64,000 nt of DNA from positions 773,001-837,000 of the forward strand of contig NZ_CP030265.1 in NCBI RefSeq assembly GCF_008843145.1, read 5' to 3'. The translations under genes and the position numbers were made by a program. Positions 42,940 to 52,199 of this stretch are shown in pieces; positions within the stretch are counted from its first letter, which is position 1, and every line of letters starts with the position of its first letter. The notes beneath the pieces are model-generated. The model saw only the letters and a program-made list of their open reading frames with translations. It ran no database searches and was not told the DNA's origin. This DNA is from Skermanella pratensis. Lineage in GTDB: Bacteria; Pseudomonadota; Alphaproteobacteria; Azospirillales; Azospirillaceae.

Positions 42940-44628
42940 ATGAGAGTCCTTTTCCGTAGAGTCCTGGTCCTTTGCGCTCTCGGCGGCGGCTTGCCGGGCG
43001 CGGCTCCCGCGCCGGCGCAGGCGGTCGAGCCGTTCCTTCCGGCATTGGCCGAGGCGACCGAAGCCGATGTCGCGATCGCGCGCCGGCTCAGCAAGGACGG
43101 TCCGCTCGAGGTGGACGGCCAGCGGCTGCGCAATCTCGCGGCACTCCGCCGATTCTATGCCGAGCGCGGCTTCGATCCGGCCTGGACCGAGGCTGCCGGC
43201 CTGGCTCCGGCGGCACCCGGGCTGGTAGCACTGGTCAGGCAGGCGGAGCGGGAAGGGCTGGAGCCGCAGCATTACCATCCCGACGCGATCGAGCGGCGGC
43301 AGGGCATGGCCGATTTGGCGACGCTGGCCGACCTGGACCTGCTGATCACCGACGCGGTCATGGAATACGCGGTCGACCTGCGCGCCGGGCGCCTGACGCC
43401 CCGGCAGATCGCCCCTGAACTGGCCGCGGTGCCGCCTCGCCTGGACCCGCAGGAGATCGCGCGGGCCGCCCTGGCGGCGCCCGACCTCGCCGCCTTCCTG
43501 GCCGGCTTCACGCCGCACCATTCCCAGTACGCGGCCCTGCGCGAGGTGCTGAAGCACTACCGGGCGGTCGCGGCGGGCGGCGGCTGGCCCGCCGCGGGCG
43601 ACGGGCCGGTGCTGAAGCCGGGCATGCAGGATGCCGGCGTGCCGGCCTTGCGGCGGCGCCTCGCCGCGACCGGCGACTATGCCGGAAAGGACCTTTCCTC
43701 CACGTTCTACGACGCACCGCTCCAGACGGCGGTGAAGCGGTTCCAGTCCTACAACGGCCTCGACCAGGACGGCGTGGTCGGCGTCTCGACGCGGGCTGCC
43801 CTCAACGTCCCCGCGGCCCGGCGGGTCGGCCAGATCATCGCCAACATGGAACGCTGGCGCTGGCTGGAGGACGACCTGGGCGAGCGGCACGTCATGGTGA
43901 ACATACCCGGCTATACGCTCAAGGCGGTGGCCCCGGGCGTCGAGCCGCTGCGCATGCCCGTGATCGTCGGCACCGTGGAACGGCCGACGCCGGTGTTCAG
44001 CCACCGCATCAACCATCTGGTGTTCAATCCGACCTGGACGATCCCGCCGACCGTCGCCCGCAACGACATCCTGCCGAAGCTGATCCGCAATCCCGGCTAC
44101 CTGAAGGAGCACGGCATCACCCTGTACGAGAGCTGGGCGGCCGGTGCCCGGAAGCTCGACGCGCGGGGGATCGACTGGCGCGGCGTCGGGCCCAGGATCA
44201 CCCGGTACCGGATGCGCCAGGACCCCGGGCCGAAGAACTCGCTGGGCCAGGTCAAGTTCATGTTTCCCAACGATTTCGACGTCTACCTGCACGATACTCC
44301 GGCACGCGACAAGTTCAACCGCAACGCCCGCGGCCTGTCGTCGGGCTGCGTCCGCGTCGGCGATCCCGACGCCCTGGCCCGGTTCCTGCTGGAGGGGATG
44401 GAGGACTGGACGGCGGAGCGTCGCCGGCAGGTGCTCGACGCCGGGGAAACGAAGACCGTCTGGCTGCGGCAATCCGTCCCGGTCCACCTGACCTATCAGA
44501 CCGTCTTCGTCGACGACGCCGGCCGGACCCAGTTCCGCGACGACATCTACGACCGCGACGGCGCCTTCATGAGCGCCCTGATGAAACGGTTGCCGGTCCA
44601 GCAGACGGTGGCGCAGGCGGTGAACTGA
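42940..44628 (+). CDS. YcbB-type L,D-transpeptidase
   Basis: 562 residues, secreted. A long N-terminal scaffold domain (FYAERGFDPAWTE, GLEPQHYHPDAI) is followed by a peptidoglycan-binding domain at about 225-285 (PGMQDAGVPALRRRL ... GLDQDGVVGVSTRAAL) and a YkuD catalytic domain with His in YLHDTPARDKFN and catalytic Cys470 in RGLSSGCVRV. It makes 3-3 cross-links or attaches proteins to peptidoglycan. The DUF882 peptidase-like gene follows. Confidence 0.92.
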   Translation: MRVLFRRVLVLCALGGGLPGAAPAPAQAVEPFLPALAEATEADVAIARRLSKDGPLEVDGQRLRNLAALRRFYAERGFDPAWTEAAGLAPAAPGLVALVRQAEREGLEPQHYHPDAIERRQGMADLATLADLDLLITDAVMEYAVDLRAGRLTPRQIAPELAAVPPRLDPQEIARAALAAPDLAAFLAGFTPHHSQYAALREVLKHYRAVAAGGGWPAAGDGPVLKPGMQDAGVPALRRRLAATGDYAGKDLSSTFYDAPLQTAVKRFQSYNGLDQDGVVGVSTRAALNVPAARRVGQIIANMERWRWLEDDLGERHVMVNIPGYTLKAVAPGVEPLRMPVIVGTVERPTPVFSHRINHLVFNPTWTIPPTVARNDILPKLIRNPGYLKEHGITLYESWAAGARKLDARGIDWRGVGPRITRYRMRQDPGPKNSLGQVKFMFPNDFDVYLHDTPARDKFNRNARGLSSGCVRVGDPDALARFLLEGMEDWTAERRRQVLDAGETKTVWLRQSVPVHLTYQTVFVDDAGRTQFRDDIYDRDGAFMSALMKRLPVQQTVAQAVN

Positions 44629-44867
44629 CCCGCCTGCGCCGGTCGCCCTGGCGCGTCCCGCCCGCGCCGGAAGACCCGGCACTCTCGCCATGTCTCGAAA
44701 TGGTCACTCCGCGGCCGCTGGAATGTTGCGGTATCAGCGGCTTCTCCCGTGTATGTAAACCTTTGCTTAACCCGCCCCGGCAATGCTGGGGCCGTCGCGA
44801 CGACATATTGATACCGTCGCGGGGATTTATTTGGAATTTTAGGCGTTTTTTTGCTGGGGGCGGGAAG

Positions 44868-45446
44868 ATGCGGGACGAACGCGCGGAGCAGTGCCGGGCA
44901 GATGCGGTCGGGCGGCGTTCATTCCTCGGCTTTGGTCTTGCCGCCGCCACCGCAGTCATCCTGGATCCCGTGCAGGCTCTGGCCGCCAGCCGCGTCGCCA
45001 CGCCCCGCCGGGTGTCGCTCCTGAACACCCACACCGGCGAGCGCCTCACCACGGAGTATTGGACCCGCGGGCGTTACCAGCGCGACGCGCTTCGGGCTAT
45101 CGACAGGATCCTGCGGGACCACCGCACCGACGCGGTACACCCCATCGACCCCGGACTGCTGGACACGCTCCACGCGCTGCAGTCCCGGCTCGGCGTTCGC
45201 GCCCCGCTCCATGTCATTTCCGGCTACCGCTCGCCGGAGACCAACGAGATGCTGCGGGAGACCGGCGGCGGCGGGGTCGCCCGGAGCAGCTTCCACATGC
45301 GCGGGATGGCGATCGACATCCGGGCGCCGGGAATCGACTCCCGGATGGTCAGGCGCGCGGCGCTGCGCTTGCGGGCGGGCGGCGTCGGCTTTTATCCCCA
45401 GAGCGATTTCGTCCATGTGGACGTCGGGCCGGTCCGCTCCTGGTGA
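44868..45446 (+). CDS. DUF882/YcbK-family M15-like protein, Tat-exported
   Basis: 192 residues from the ATG at 44868. A twin-arginine signal (GRRSFLGFGLAAATAV) is followed by the DUF882 domain: ISGYRSPETNEML, the zinc-binding FHMRGMAIDIR and FVHVDVG, which resemble D-Ala-D-Ala carboxypeptidases of M15. Together with the neighbouring L,D-transpeptidase it suggests a wall-remodelling pair, the same order as ycbB-ycbK in Escherichia coli. Confidence 0.88.
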   Translation: MRDERAEQCRADAVGRRSFLGFGLAAATAVILDPVQALAASRVATPRRVSLLNTHTGERLTTEYWTRGRYQRDALRAIDRILRDHRTDAVHPIDPGLLDTLHALQSRLGVRAPLHVISGYRSPETNEMLRETGGGGVARSSFHMRGMAIDIRAPGIDSRMVRRAALRLRAGGVGFYPQSDFVHVDVGPVRSW

Positions 45447-45956
45447 AGACGGCGACAACGGCGGACCCGAAGTAGTTCTGCCGCTTTTTTCATCATTACA
45501 TTAGGTTTTTTCTGCAGCCGCCCGTTCCATCGATAGATGAATCGAGGGCGGGGGCTTCTGGCTTATCGGGTGGAACCATGCCCGGCACCTTCGTATAAGG
45601 TGAGCGACGCGCCCGCAAGTCTAGTCCTGCTTAGTGGATATCGTAAATTACTGAAAGAGCGACAGTGTATTGAAATACTTTGAATTAAACATCTGTTCTG
45701 ATCGAAGAAACGTTTGCTGGCTTTTTACGCCCGAAATAAAAAGCATAACAGGGAGGTGCAAACGTTTTCTGCGATCGGGGTAGCCGATTTTCTTCCGGCT
45801 GCCGGCCCTCGTAGGGCATTCCTGACGCTTTAAGTGAAATAGCGGGTAACTTGGTAACTTCCTCCTACCAAAGCAATGTATTGCTTCGTAGAATGGGGAC
45901 AGACAGCTGTTTTCGTGGTTGTCTATGCAGGCAATTTCAGCCCAGGGGAACATTCG
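45447..45956. other. Intergenic stretch, partly A+T-rich
   Basis: About 510 bases without a supported gene. I see a T6 run after a weak GC stem near 45480 that could end the DUF882 transcript, a small CACCTT/AAGGTG hairpin near 45588-45604, and an A+T-rich block at 45640-45760 likely to hold the promoter of the next gene. Confidence 0.5.
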
Positions 45957-46997
45957 TTGGGTAAATTCATCATCACGATAGATACCGAGGGCGATAACAT
46001 ATGGGACGGCCTGCGTGAAACCACGACGCGCAATGCTGCGTATCTGCCGCGGTTCCAGGATCTTTGTGAACGGCACGGGCTGAAGCCGACATACCTGGTG
46101 AACCACGAGATGGCCGTTTCGCCGGCCTTCGTCGAATTTGGCCGGGACGTCCTTGCGCGGGGCCGGGGCGAGATCGGCATGCACCTGCACGCGTGGGACT
46201 CCCCGCCGTTGGTGCCGCTCACCAGGGACGACCACAAGTACAAGCCGTATCTGATCGAGTATCCGGTCGAGGCCATGAGGGCCAAGATCGACTATATGAC
46301 CAAGCTGCTGCAGGACGTGTTCGATACGCCGATCACCAGCCACCGCGCCGGCCGGTGGGCGATGAACGAGACCTATGCCGGCATCCTGATCGAGCACGGC
46401 TACCTGGCCGACTGCTCGGTGACGCCGCATGTGGACTGGCGCGGGACCCCGGGCAATCCGGCCGGCGGCGGCGGCACCAACTATCAGGGCTATCCCGACG
46501 TTCCCTATTTCGTCGATCCAGCCGACATCAGCCGGCCTGGCCAGTCGCAGCTGCTGGAAGTCCCGATGACGGTGTCCAAGCGCCTGCCGCTGGCGTTGCG
46601 CGACGTCTTCGGCGGTTACCTGCAGCAGGGCGGCGTCCCGGCGCGACTGCTCAACCGGATGCTGAAGAACTACTGGCTGCGCCCGAACGGCAGGAACGGT
46701 GCCGCCATGATGAGCCTGGTGCGGTCCGAGGCGGCGGCCGGGGCCGCCCATGTGGAGTTCATGCTGCACTCCTCCGAGTTCATGCCGGGGGGCAGTCCGA
46801 CGTTCCGCGACGCCGACGCGATCGAGCGGCTCTATGCCGACATCGACGCCGTCTTCGCCGAGGGTGCCGCCAGGTTCGAAGGCGCCACCCTGGCCGAGTT
46901 CCGGTCCAGCTTCGCCACGGCGGTTCAGCCGATCTCCGACCCTATCGAGGCGATGGCGTCGGGCGGCAACGTGGTTATTGATGGCTTAAGGAGTTGA
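45957..46997 (+). CDS. Polysaccharide deacetylase-like (WalW-type) protein
   Basis: 346 residues from a TTG at 45957 (LGKFIITIDTEGDN) with AGGGG eight to nine bases upstream; the ATG at 45876 is an alternative without a ribosome site. The NodB-like barrel begins with ITIDTEGD; metal ligands appear as EIGMHLHAWDSPP, and SHRAGRWAMN forms the next motif. No signal peptide is visible, so it probably acts in the cytoplasm or at the inner membrane on a polysaccharide precursor. Substrate unknown. Confidence 0.8.
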   Translation: MGKFIITIDTEGDNIWDGLRETTTRNAAYLPRFQDLCERHGLKPTYLVNHEMAVSPAFVEFGRDVLARGRGEIGMHLHAWDSPPLVPLTRDDHKYKPYLIEYPVEAMRAKIDYMTKLLQDVFDTPITSHRAGRWAMNETYAGILIEHGYLADCSVTPHVDWRGTPGNPAGGGGTNYQGYPDVPYFVDPADISRPGQSQLLEVPMTVSKRLPLALRDVFGGYLQQGGVPARLLNRMLKNYWLRPNGRNGAAMMSLVRSEAAAGAAHVEFMLHSSEFMPGGSPTFRDADAIERLYADIDAVFAEGAARFEGATLAEFRSSFATAVQPISDPIEAMASGGNVVIDGLRS

Positions 46998-47060
46998 CCG
47001 CTACGGTATAGTCCATCAGGAATGGATGGACCGGCTCGGCCGGGGCAGGATGAGGACGGC

Positions 47061-48875
47061 ATGAACACTCTCTTCGTCGCTCTGAAGCGCGGCTTTCTCG
47101 CCAGTACCATCGTGGGAGCCCTCGCCGCCGGCGGGACGCCGGCTCCCGCCCGCGCGATGACGGCGCAGGAGGGGACCGAGGGCCGCCTGTCCGCCGAGAC
47201 CCTGTCCGCGGTCACGACGGTCACCGGCAGCTACCTCGCCGGCCGGCACGCGCAGCAGGCCGACGACTGGGCCGCGGCGGCCGAGTTCATGGCCCGGGCG
47301 CTGGCCGACGATCCGGAAAACCTGGCGCTGCTGCGGCGGACATACCTGCTGCAACTGGGCGACGGCCGGATCGGCGATGCCGCCGGCTTGGCCCGCCGGC
47401 TGACCGCGGCGGAACCCGGCAACCATCTGGCGGCGACCCTGCTGGCGGCCGACGACGTGATCGCCGGCCGCTTCGCGGAGGCGCAGGCGCGGCTTGCCGG
47501 GGGGACCGACGATGCGCTGGCCCGCTATGTCGAGCCGATCATGCTGGCCTGGATCGCCGTCGGCCGGGGCGACCTGCCGGCCGCCTGGGCCGCGCTGGAG
47601 CCCATGTCCAAGGCGCAGGGTTTCGCCGTCCTGCACAACTTCCATGCCGGGCTGATCGCGGAGCACACGGGCGACGCCGTCGCCGCCGAGAGCTGGTTCC
47701 TGAAGGCGATCGGCGCCGGGGCGCCGCTGCGGATCGTCCAGACGGTCGGGGGATTCTTCGAGCGGGCCGGACGGCCGGAGGAAGCCCGCGCCCTCTATGG
47801 GAAGTTCATCGCCGACAATCCCGGCACCCTGCTGCTCCAAGCCGACCTGGACCGGCTGGCGCGCGGCGAGAAGCCGGCTCCGACCGTCTCCGATCCGCGC
47901 CAGGGCATCGCCGAGGCGCTGTTCGACATCGCGAGCGCCCTGAACCAGGAGGGGGCGGGCGAACTGGCGCTGATGTACGGTCGCATCGCGGTCCATCTGC
48001 GCGCCGACCTGCCGCTCGCCCGCCTGATGATCGGCGACATCCTGGCACAGCGCACCCGCCATGAGGCGGCACTGGCGGAGTACGCCGCCGTCGGAGGTGG
48101 CGACGGGCTGCGCTGGACCGCCCGGCTGCGCAGCGCCGGACTGCTGGAGAAGCTGGGCCGGACAGACGAGGCCGTGGCCCTGCTGGACGCCATGGCGGCC
48201 GAACGGCCCGACCGGGCCGATGCGCTGATCGAACTGGGCGACGTGCAGCGCGGGGCCGAGCGGTTCGACCAGGCGATCGCCGCCTACGACGCCGCGCTGT
48301 CGCGGCTCGGCGAACCGCAGGCGCGCCACTGGCTGCTCTATTACACGCGCGCGATCTCATACGATAAGACCAAGCGCTGGACCGAGGCCGAGCGGGACCT
48401 TCAGCGGGCGCTGGAACTGTCCCCCGACCAGCCGCTGCTGCTGAACTACCTGGGATATTCCTGGATCGACCGGGGCATGAACCTGGATCGCGGCCGGTCC
48501 ATGATCGAGCGGGCGGTCCAGCTGAAGCCGAGCGACGGCTATATCATCGACAGCCTGGGCTGGGCGCTCTACCGCCTGGGCGATTTCGGCGGCGCCGTCA
48601 CCCACTTGGAACGCGCGGTGGAGCTGAAGCCGCTCGACCCGACCATCAACGACCATCTGGGCGACGCCTACTGGCAGGTCGGCCGCCGGGCGGAGGCTCG
48701 CTTCCAGTGGCGCCGCGCCCTTCAGAACGCGGAGGAGGCCGAACTGGCCAGGGCGATCCAGGGCAAGCTCGACAACGGGCTGCCGCGCCACCAGACCGCC
48801 GCCGACCTGAACGCGCCGGCTCCGCAGTCCCCGGCTCCCCAAGGTTCCGCGCAAGGCCAGCCCGCCGCCCGATGA
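47061..48875 (+). CDS. Exported tetratricopeptide-repeat protein
   Basis: 604 residues from the ATG at 47061 (AGGATGAGGACGGC upstream), with a signal peptide (LASTIVGALAAGGTPAPARA). At least ten TPR-like units follow, the clearest near the C-terminus (ERDLQRALELSPDQPLLLNYL; IERAVQLKPSDGYIIDSLGW; LERAVELKPLDPTINDHLGD, the first quoted only in part). It should be a periplasmic scaffold. The stop overlaps the ispE start (ATGA); this TPR-ispE pairing is common in Rhodospirillales. Confidence 0.88.
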   Translation: MNTLFVALKRGFLASTIVGALAAGGTPAPARAMTAQEGTEGRLSAETLSAVTTVTGSYLAGRHAQQADDWAAAAEFMARALADDPENLALLRRTYLLQLGDGRIGDAAGLARRLTAAEPGNHLAATLLAADDVIAGRFAEAQARLAGGTDDALARYVEPIMLAWIAVGRGDLPAAWAALEPMSKAQGFAVLHNFHAGLIAEHTGDAVAAESWFLKAIGAGAPLRIVQTVGGFFERAGRPEEARALYGKFIADNPGTLLLQADLDRLARGEKPAPTVSDPRQGIAEALFDIASALNQEGAGELALMYGRIAVHLRADLPLARLMIGDILAQRTRHEAALAEYAAVGGGDGLRWTARLRSAGLLEKLGRTDEAVALLDAMAAERPDRADALIELGDVQRGAERFDQAIAAYDAALSRLGEPQARHWLLYYTRAISYDKTKRWTEAERDLQRALELSPDQPLLLNYLGYSWIDRGMNLDRGRSMIERAVQLKPSDGYIIDSLGWALYRLGDFGGAVTHLERAVELKPLDPTINDHLGDAYWQVGRRAEARFQWRRALQNAEEAELARAIQGKLDNGLPRHQTAADLNAPAPQSPAPQGSAQGQPAAR

Positions 48876-49756
48876 CCTTCGACCGGCCCGTGATCGTCGA
48901 GCACGCCCCGGCGAAGCTCAACCTCTATCTGCACGTGCTCGGCCGCCGCCCGGATGGCTATCACGAACTGGACAGCCTGGTCGCCTTCGCCGATATCCAC
49001 GACACCGTGACGGTTCGCCCGGCCGAGCGCCTGACGCTGGAGATCGACGGCCCCTTCGCGCCCGCCCTGGCCGTGGAGGCCGCCGGCGACAACCTGGTGA
49101 CCCGGGCCGCCGTCCTGCTCGCGCGAGCGCTGGGGAAGGACGAGCCCGGCGTCACGATCACCCTGACCAAGCGCCTGCCGGTGGCGTCCGGCATAGGCGG
49201 CGGATCGGCCGACGCCGCCGCCTGCCTGCGGGCGCTCGCCCGGCTGTGGGACATCGGCGGAGACGACTCCCGGCTGGCAACGCTGGCGGCCCGGCTGGGG
49301 GCCGACGTGCCGGTCTGCCTGAGCGGCACGTCTGCCTATTTCGGCGGGATCGGCGACATCGTCGATCCGGCGCCGCCGCTGCCGGCCTGCGCCGTGGTGC
49401 TGGTGAACCCCGGAACGCCGCTGGCGACCCCGGCGGTGTTCAAGGCCCGGAGCGGCCCGTTCTCCGCCCCGGCCCGGTTCGACGGGGAACCGCCGGCCGA
49501 CGCCGCAGCCCTGGCGAGGCTGCTGGCCGGCCGGGGCAACGACCTGACCGCCCCGGCGCGGATCCTGGTTCCGGAGATCGGCGACGTGCTGGAAGCGCTG
49601 GGCCGGACGCCGGGATGCCTGCTCGCCCGCCTGTCGGGCAGCGGCGCCACCTGCTTCGCGCTCTATGCGGACCGGGAGGGGGCCGAGGCCGCGGCCGCCG
49701 GCCTGGTGAGCGGCCATCCCGGTTGGTGGGTGAGGGCGGGCGGGCTGCTGGCCTGA
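48872..49756 (+). CDS. ispE: 4-Diphosphocytidyl-2-C-methyl-D-erythritol kinase
   Basis: A 294-residue GHMP kinase of the MEP isoprenoid pathway. It starts MTFDRPVIVEHAPAKLNLYL with the usual APAKLNLYLHV motif; the ATP loop is PVASGIGGGSADAA near residue 105, and the C-terminal LSGSGATCFALY motif is present. The ATG overlaps the TPR gene stop by four bases, indicating coupled translation. Confidence 0.95.
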   Translation: MTFDRPVIVEHAPAKLNLYLHVLGRRPDGYHELDSLVAFADIHDTVTVRPAERLTLEIDGPFAPALAVEAAGDNLVTRAAVLLARALGKDEPGVTITLTKRLPVASGIGGGSADAAACLRALARLWDIGGDDSRLATLAARLGADVPVCLSGTSAYFGGIGDIVDPAPPLPACAVVLVNPGTPLATPAVFKARSGPFSAPARFDGEPPADAAALARLLAGRGNDLTAPARILVPEIGDVLEALGRTPGCLLARLSGSGATCFALYADREGAEAAAAGLVSGHPGWWVRAGGLLA

Positions 49757-49849
49757 GAGGGTTTTCTTTTCCGGTTCTTCACGATTGGTAAGCCCGTGCC
49801 GGTGTATGGAAGGGAACGGCTACCCGATCCCCCCGTCAACGGTGCGTCC

Positions 49850-50278
49850 ATGAGCGATTTCGTGAAGTTCCTGCGCGCGGGCCTCGTCCTCGCGGGCGTC
49901 CTCGTTTGCGCCGCCCCTGCATCCGAGGCGCAGGCGTCCGAGAAGAAGGAAGGGCCGGTTTCGCTCAGCGTGCCGATCACCAACCTGACGCTGCCCCTGC
50001 TTCTGGAGGACCGCAGCATGGTCGGCCGCCTGGACCTGGTTCTGGACGTCCAGGCGACCGACGCCGCCGCCGTGACCCGGATCGAGGAGCAGCTTCCCCG
50101 CATCCGCGACCTGCTGCTGACCCGCGTCACGCCGACGCCGATCCCCGGCAGCAGCAACGTATCGGCCGAAACGCTGACCGACATGAAGAGCCGCATCCTG
50201 GCCCTGCTGCGCGAGGTGGTCGGGGCCGACGCGGTGAGGGCCGTCTACATCGTCAAGGCGATGACCCGGCGGAGCTGA
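49850..50278 (+). CDS. Secreted FliL-like small protein, function unknown
   Basis: 142 residues from the ATG at 49850 (MSDFVKFLRAGLVLAGVL); the frame is open further upstream but that part has no signal. A signal peptide or anchor ends near SEAQAS. The body (VSLSVPITNLTLPLLLEDRSM; then VLDVQATDAAAVTRIEEQLP; then LTDMKSRILALLREVVGADAV, each quoted only in part or in full as short pieces) has the strand pattern of the FliL periplasmic domain. No flagellar genes are close, so I treat the similarity as structural only. Confidence 0.6.
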   Translation: MSDFVKFLRAGLVLAGVLVCAAPASEAQASEKKEGPVSLSVPITNLTLPLLLEDRSMVGRLDLVLDVQATDAAAVTRIEEQLPRIRDLLLTRVTPTPIPGSSNVSAETLTDMKSRILALLREVVGADAVRAVYIVKAMTRRS

Positions 50279-50324
50279 ACCGCCCGTTGGGGCATGCGCC
50301 ACGTCATCGCCGGGTCACCAGCAT

Positions 50325-50640
50325 GGCTGTCCGGCACGGTGTTTGCGTTATATTCAAAAGGCTCAATCATGGGCTGAAGCGCTCCCCTTTTCGTCATGCC
50401 CGGACTTGATCTACGGCTGTCCGGCACGTTTTTTGCTAATCACCTATTGAGAACATTCCTGGCGACCGTTTTCTCCTTCGGTTCGTCATCCGCGGGCTTG
50501 ACCCGCGGATCTCAAGGCACGGAGGCTTCGATGCTTCCCGCGAAAGATGGCCGGATCAAGTCCGGCCATGACGAAAACGGAGTGCTTCTGCCCGCGATTA
50601 ACCCTTTCCCGTAATAAGCAATCGCCGTGCCGGACAGCCG
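50325..50640. repeat. MITE-like repeats with a GCTGTCCGGCAC terminal motif
   Basis: Three copies of GCTGTCCGGCACG-N4-TTGC occur in the ~365-base gap before metQ: two direct copies at about 50326 and 50415, and one inverted copy ending at about 50638. The 50415 and 50638 copies therefore form terminal inverted repeats around a ~225-base core that holds two palindromes (CCGCGGGCTTGACCCGCGG and GGCCGGATCAAGTCCGGCC). No gene lies inside. This looks like a non-autonomous mobile element or a nested pair. Confidence 0.6.
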
Positions 50641-50644
50641 TGGG

Positions 50645-51454
50645 TTACCAGCCGGCGACCACCGAGCCCTTGAACTTGTCCTGGACGAACTGCTTGACCT
50701 CCGGCGAGTGGTACGATTCCACCAGCTGCTTGACCCAGGGCTTGTCCTTGTCCTGCTCGCGCACCGCGATGACGTTGGTATAGGGGGAATCCGCGCTTTC
50801 GCGGGCGATCGCGTCGGTCAGCGGGTTCAGGCCGGATTCCAGCGCGTAGTTGGTGTTGACCGCCGCCGCCGTCACGTCGCCCAGCGAGCGGGGAAGCTGC
50901 GCCGCGTCCAGCTCGACGATGCGGATGCCCTTGGGGTTCTCGACGACATCGATCGGAGTGGCCTTCAGCCCGGCGCCCTCGGCCAGCTTGATGACGCCCT
51001 CGGCCTCCAGCAGAAGCAGCGCGCGGCCGCCGTTGGTCGGGTCGTTCGGCACGGCGACGGTGGCGCCCTCGGGCAGCTCGGCCAGGCTCTTCACCTTGTT
51101 GGAGTAGATCCCCATGGGGAACACCACGGTCTTGCCGACCGAGACCAGGTCCAACCCCCGGTCCTGGACCTGGTTGTCCAGGTAGGGCTGGTGCTGGAAC
51201 GAGTTCGCCTCGATCTCGCCGGCGGCCAATGCCGCGTTGGGAATGACGTAGTCGGTGAACTCGATGACCTTGATCTCCAGCCCCTGCTTGGCGGCGATCG
51301 GCTTGACCGCGTCCAGGATCTGGGCGTGCGGGCCGGCCGAGACGCCGACCCGGACGGTCTCGGCGGAGGCCGCGCCCGCGAGGGCGATGGCGGCGGCGCC
51401 GACCAGGGCGGCACCGAAACGCCGGGACAGGATCTTGGCGGACGGGATGTTCAT
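50645..51454 (-). CDS. metQ: D-methionine ABC transporter substrate-binding protein
   Basis: A 269-residue NlpA-family periplasmic binding protein. The signal peptide (GAALVGAAAIALAGAASAET) lacks the lipobox cysteine found in the enterobacterial lipoprotein, so this one is probably free in the periplasm. The mature region VRVGVSAGPHAQILDAVKPI and YSNKVKSLAELPEGATVAVPND (quoted in pieces) are typical of MetQ. Third gene of metN-metI-metQ, under SAM-II control. Confidence 0.93.
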   Translation of the reverse strand: MNIPSAKILSRRFGAALVGAAAIALAGAASAETVRVGVSAGPHAQILDAVKPIAAKQGLEIKVIEFTDYVIPNAALAAGEIEANSFQHQPYLDNQVQDRGLDLVSVGKTVVFPMGIYSNKVKSLAELPEGATVAVPNDPTNGGRALLLLEAEGVIKLAEGAGLKATPIDVVENPKGIRIVELDAAQLPRSLGDVTAAAVNTNYALESGLNPLTDAIARESADSPYTNVIAVREQDKDKPWVKQLVESYHSPEVKQFVQDKFKGSVVAGW

Positions 51455-51530
51455 GAGGGTCCCACTTTCTTAAGGCTGTTGGATTTCAGGCTATCGGACT
51501 TCAAGCTGTCGAATTCGTTGTTCGTCTTGA

Positions 51531-52199
51531 TCAGCGGGTTCCGATGGCCCGCTTGTTGAGCTTGCGGGCGAGCCGGTCGCCCAGGCTCTGGACGATCTGG
51601 ACCAGCACGATCAGCACCAGGACCACGGCGGCCATCACCTCCGGCAGGAAGCGCTGGTAGCCGTACCGGATGCCCAGATCGCCCAGGCCCCCGCCGCCGA
51701 CCGCGCCGACCATGGCCGAGTAGCCGATCAGGCTCACCACCGCGAGCGTCAGGCCCAGCACGATGCCGGGAAGCGCCTCGGGCAGCAGGAACTTGGCGAT
51801 GATCTGGAGCGGCGTGGCGCCCATGGCCTCGGCCGCCTCGATCAGGCCGCGGTCCACTTCCCGGATGGCGCCCTCGATCAGCCGCGCGATGAACGGGATC
51901 GCCGCCACGGTCAGCGGCACGATCGCCGCCGAGGTCCCGATCGAGGTGCCGGCGACCAGCCGGGTGAAGGGGATGATCGCGACGACCAGGATGATGAAGG
52001 GGGTGGATCGGGTGGCGTTGACCACCACGCCGGCGATCCGGTTGAACGCCACGTTCTGGAGCAGTTCGCCCCGGCCGGTGGTCGCCAGCAGCACGCCCAG
52101 CGGCAGCCCCAGCAGGGTGCCCAGCAGCGCTGCCAGGCCCACCATGTAGAGCGTTTCGACGGTGGCGTTAACCAGCAGCGCGTAGACTTGCGGGGACAT
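51531..52199 (-). CDS. metI: D-methionine ABC transporter permease
   Basis: A 222-residue permease with five hydrophobic helices and the ABC-coupling EAA loop (EAAEAMGATPLQIIAKFLLPEA). It starts MSPQVYALLVNATVETLYMV. It overlaps the metN 3' end by 32 bases, a frameshifted overlap that implies coupled translation. Confidence 0.94.
   Translation of the reverse strand: MSPQVYALLVNATVETLYMVGLAALLGTLLGLPLGVLLATTGRGELLQNVAFNRIAGVVVNATRSTPFIILVVAIIPFTRLVAGTSIGTSAAIVPLTVAAIPFIARLIEGAIREVDRGLIEAAEAMGATPLQIIAKFLLPEALPGIVLGLTLAVVSLIGYSAMVGAVGGGGLGDLGIRYGYQRFLPEVMAAVVLVLIVLVQIVQSLGDRLARKLNKRAIGTR

Noticed and set aside
45565-45592. A second EcfG-type promoter (GGAAC-N16-GTA)
   Set aside because: The -10 part is GTA rather than GTT and the next gene start is more than 300 bases away; too weak to call.
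49796-49849. Upstream extension of the FliL-like gene
   Set aside because: The added residues precede the signal peptide and would hide it; the ATG at 49850 gives a normal export signal.
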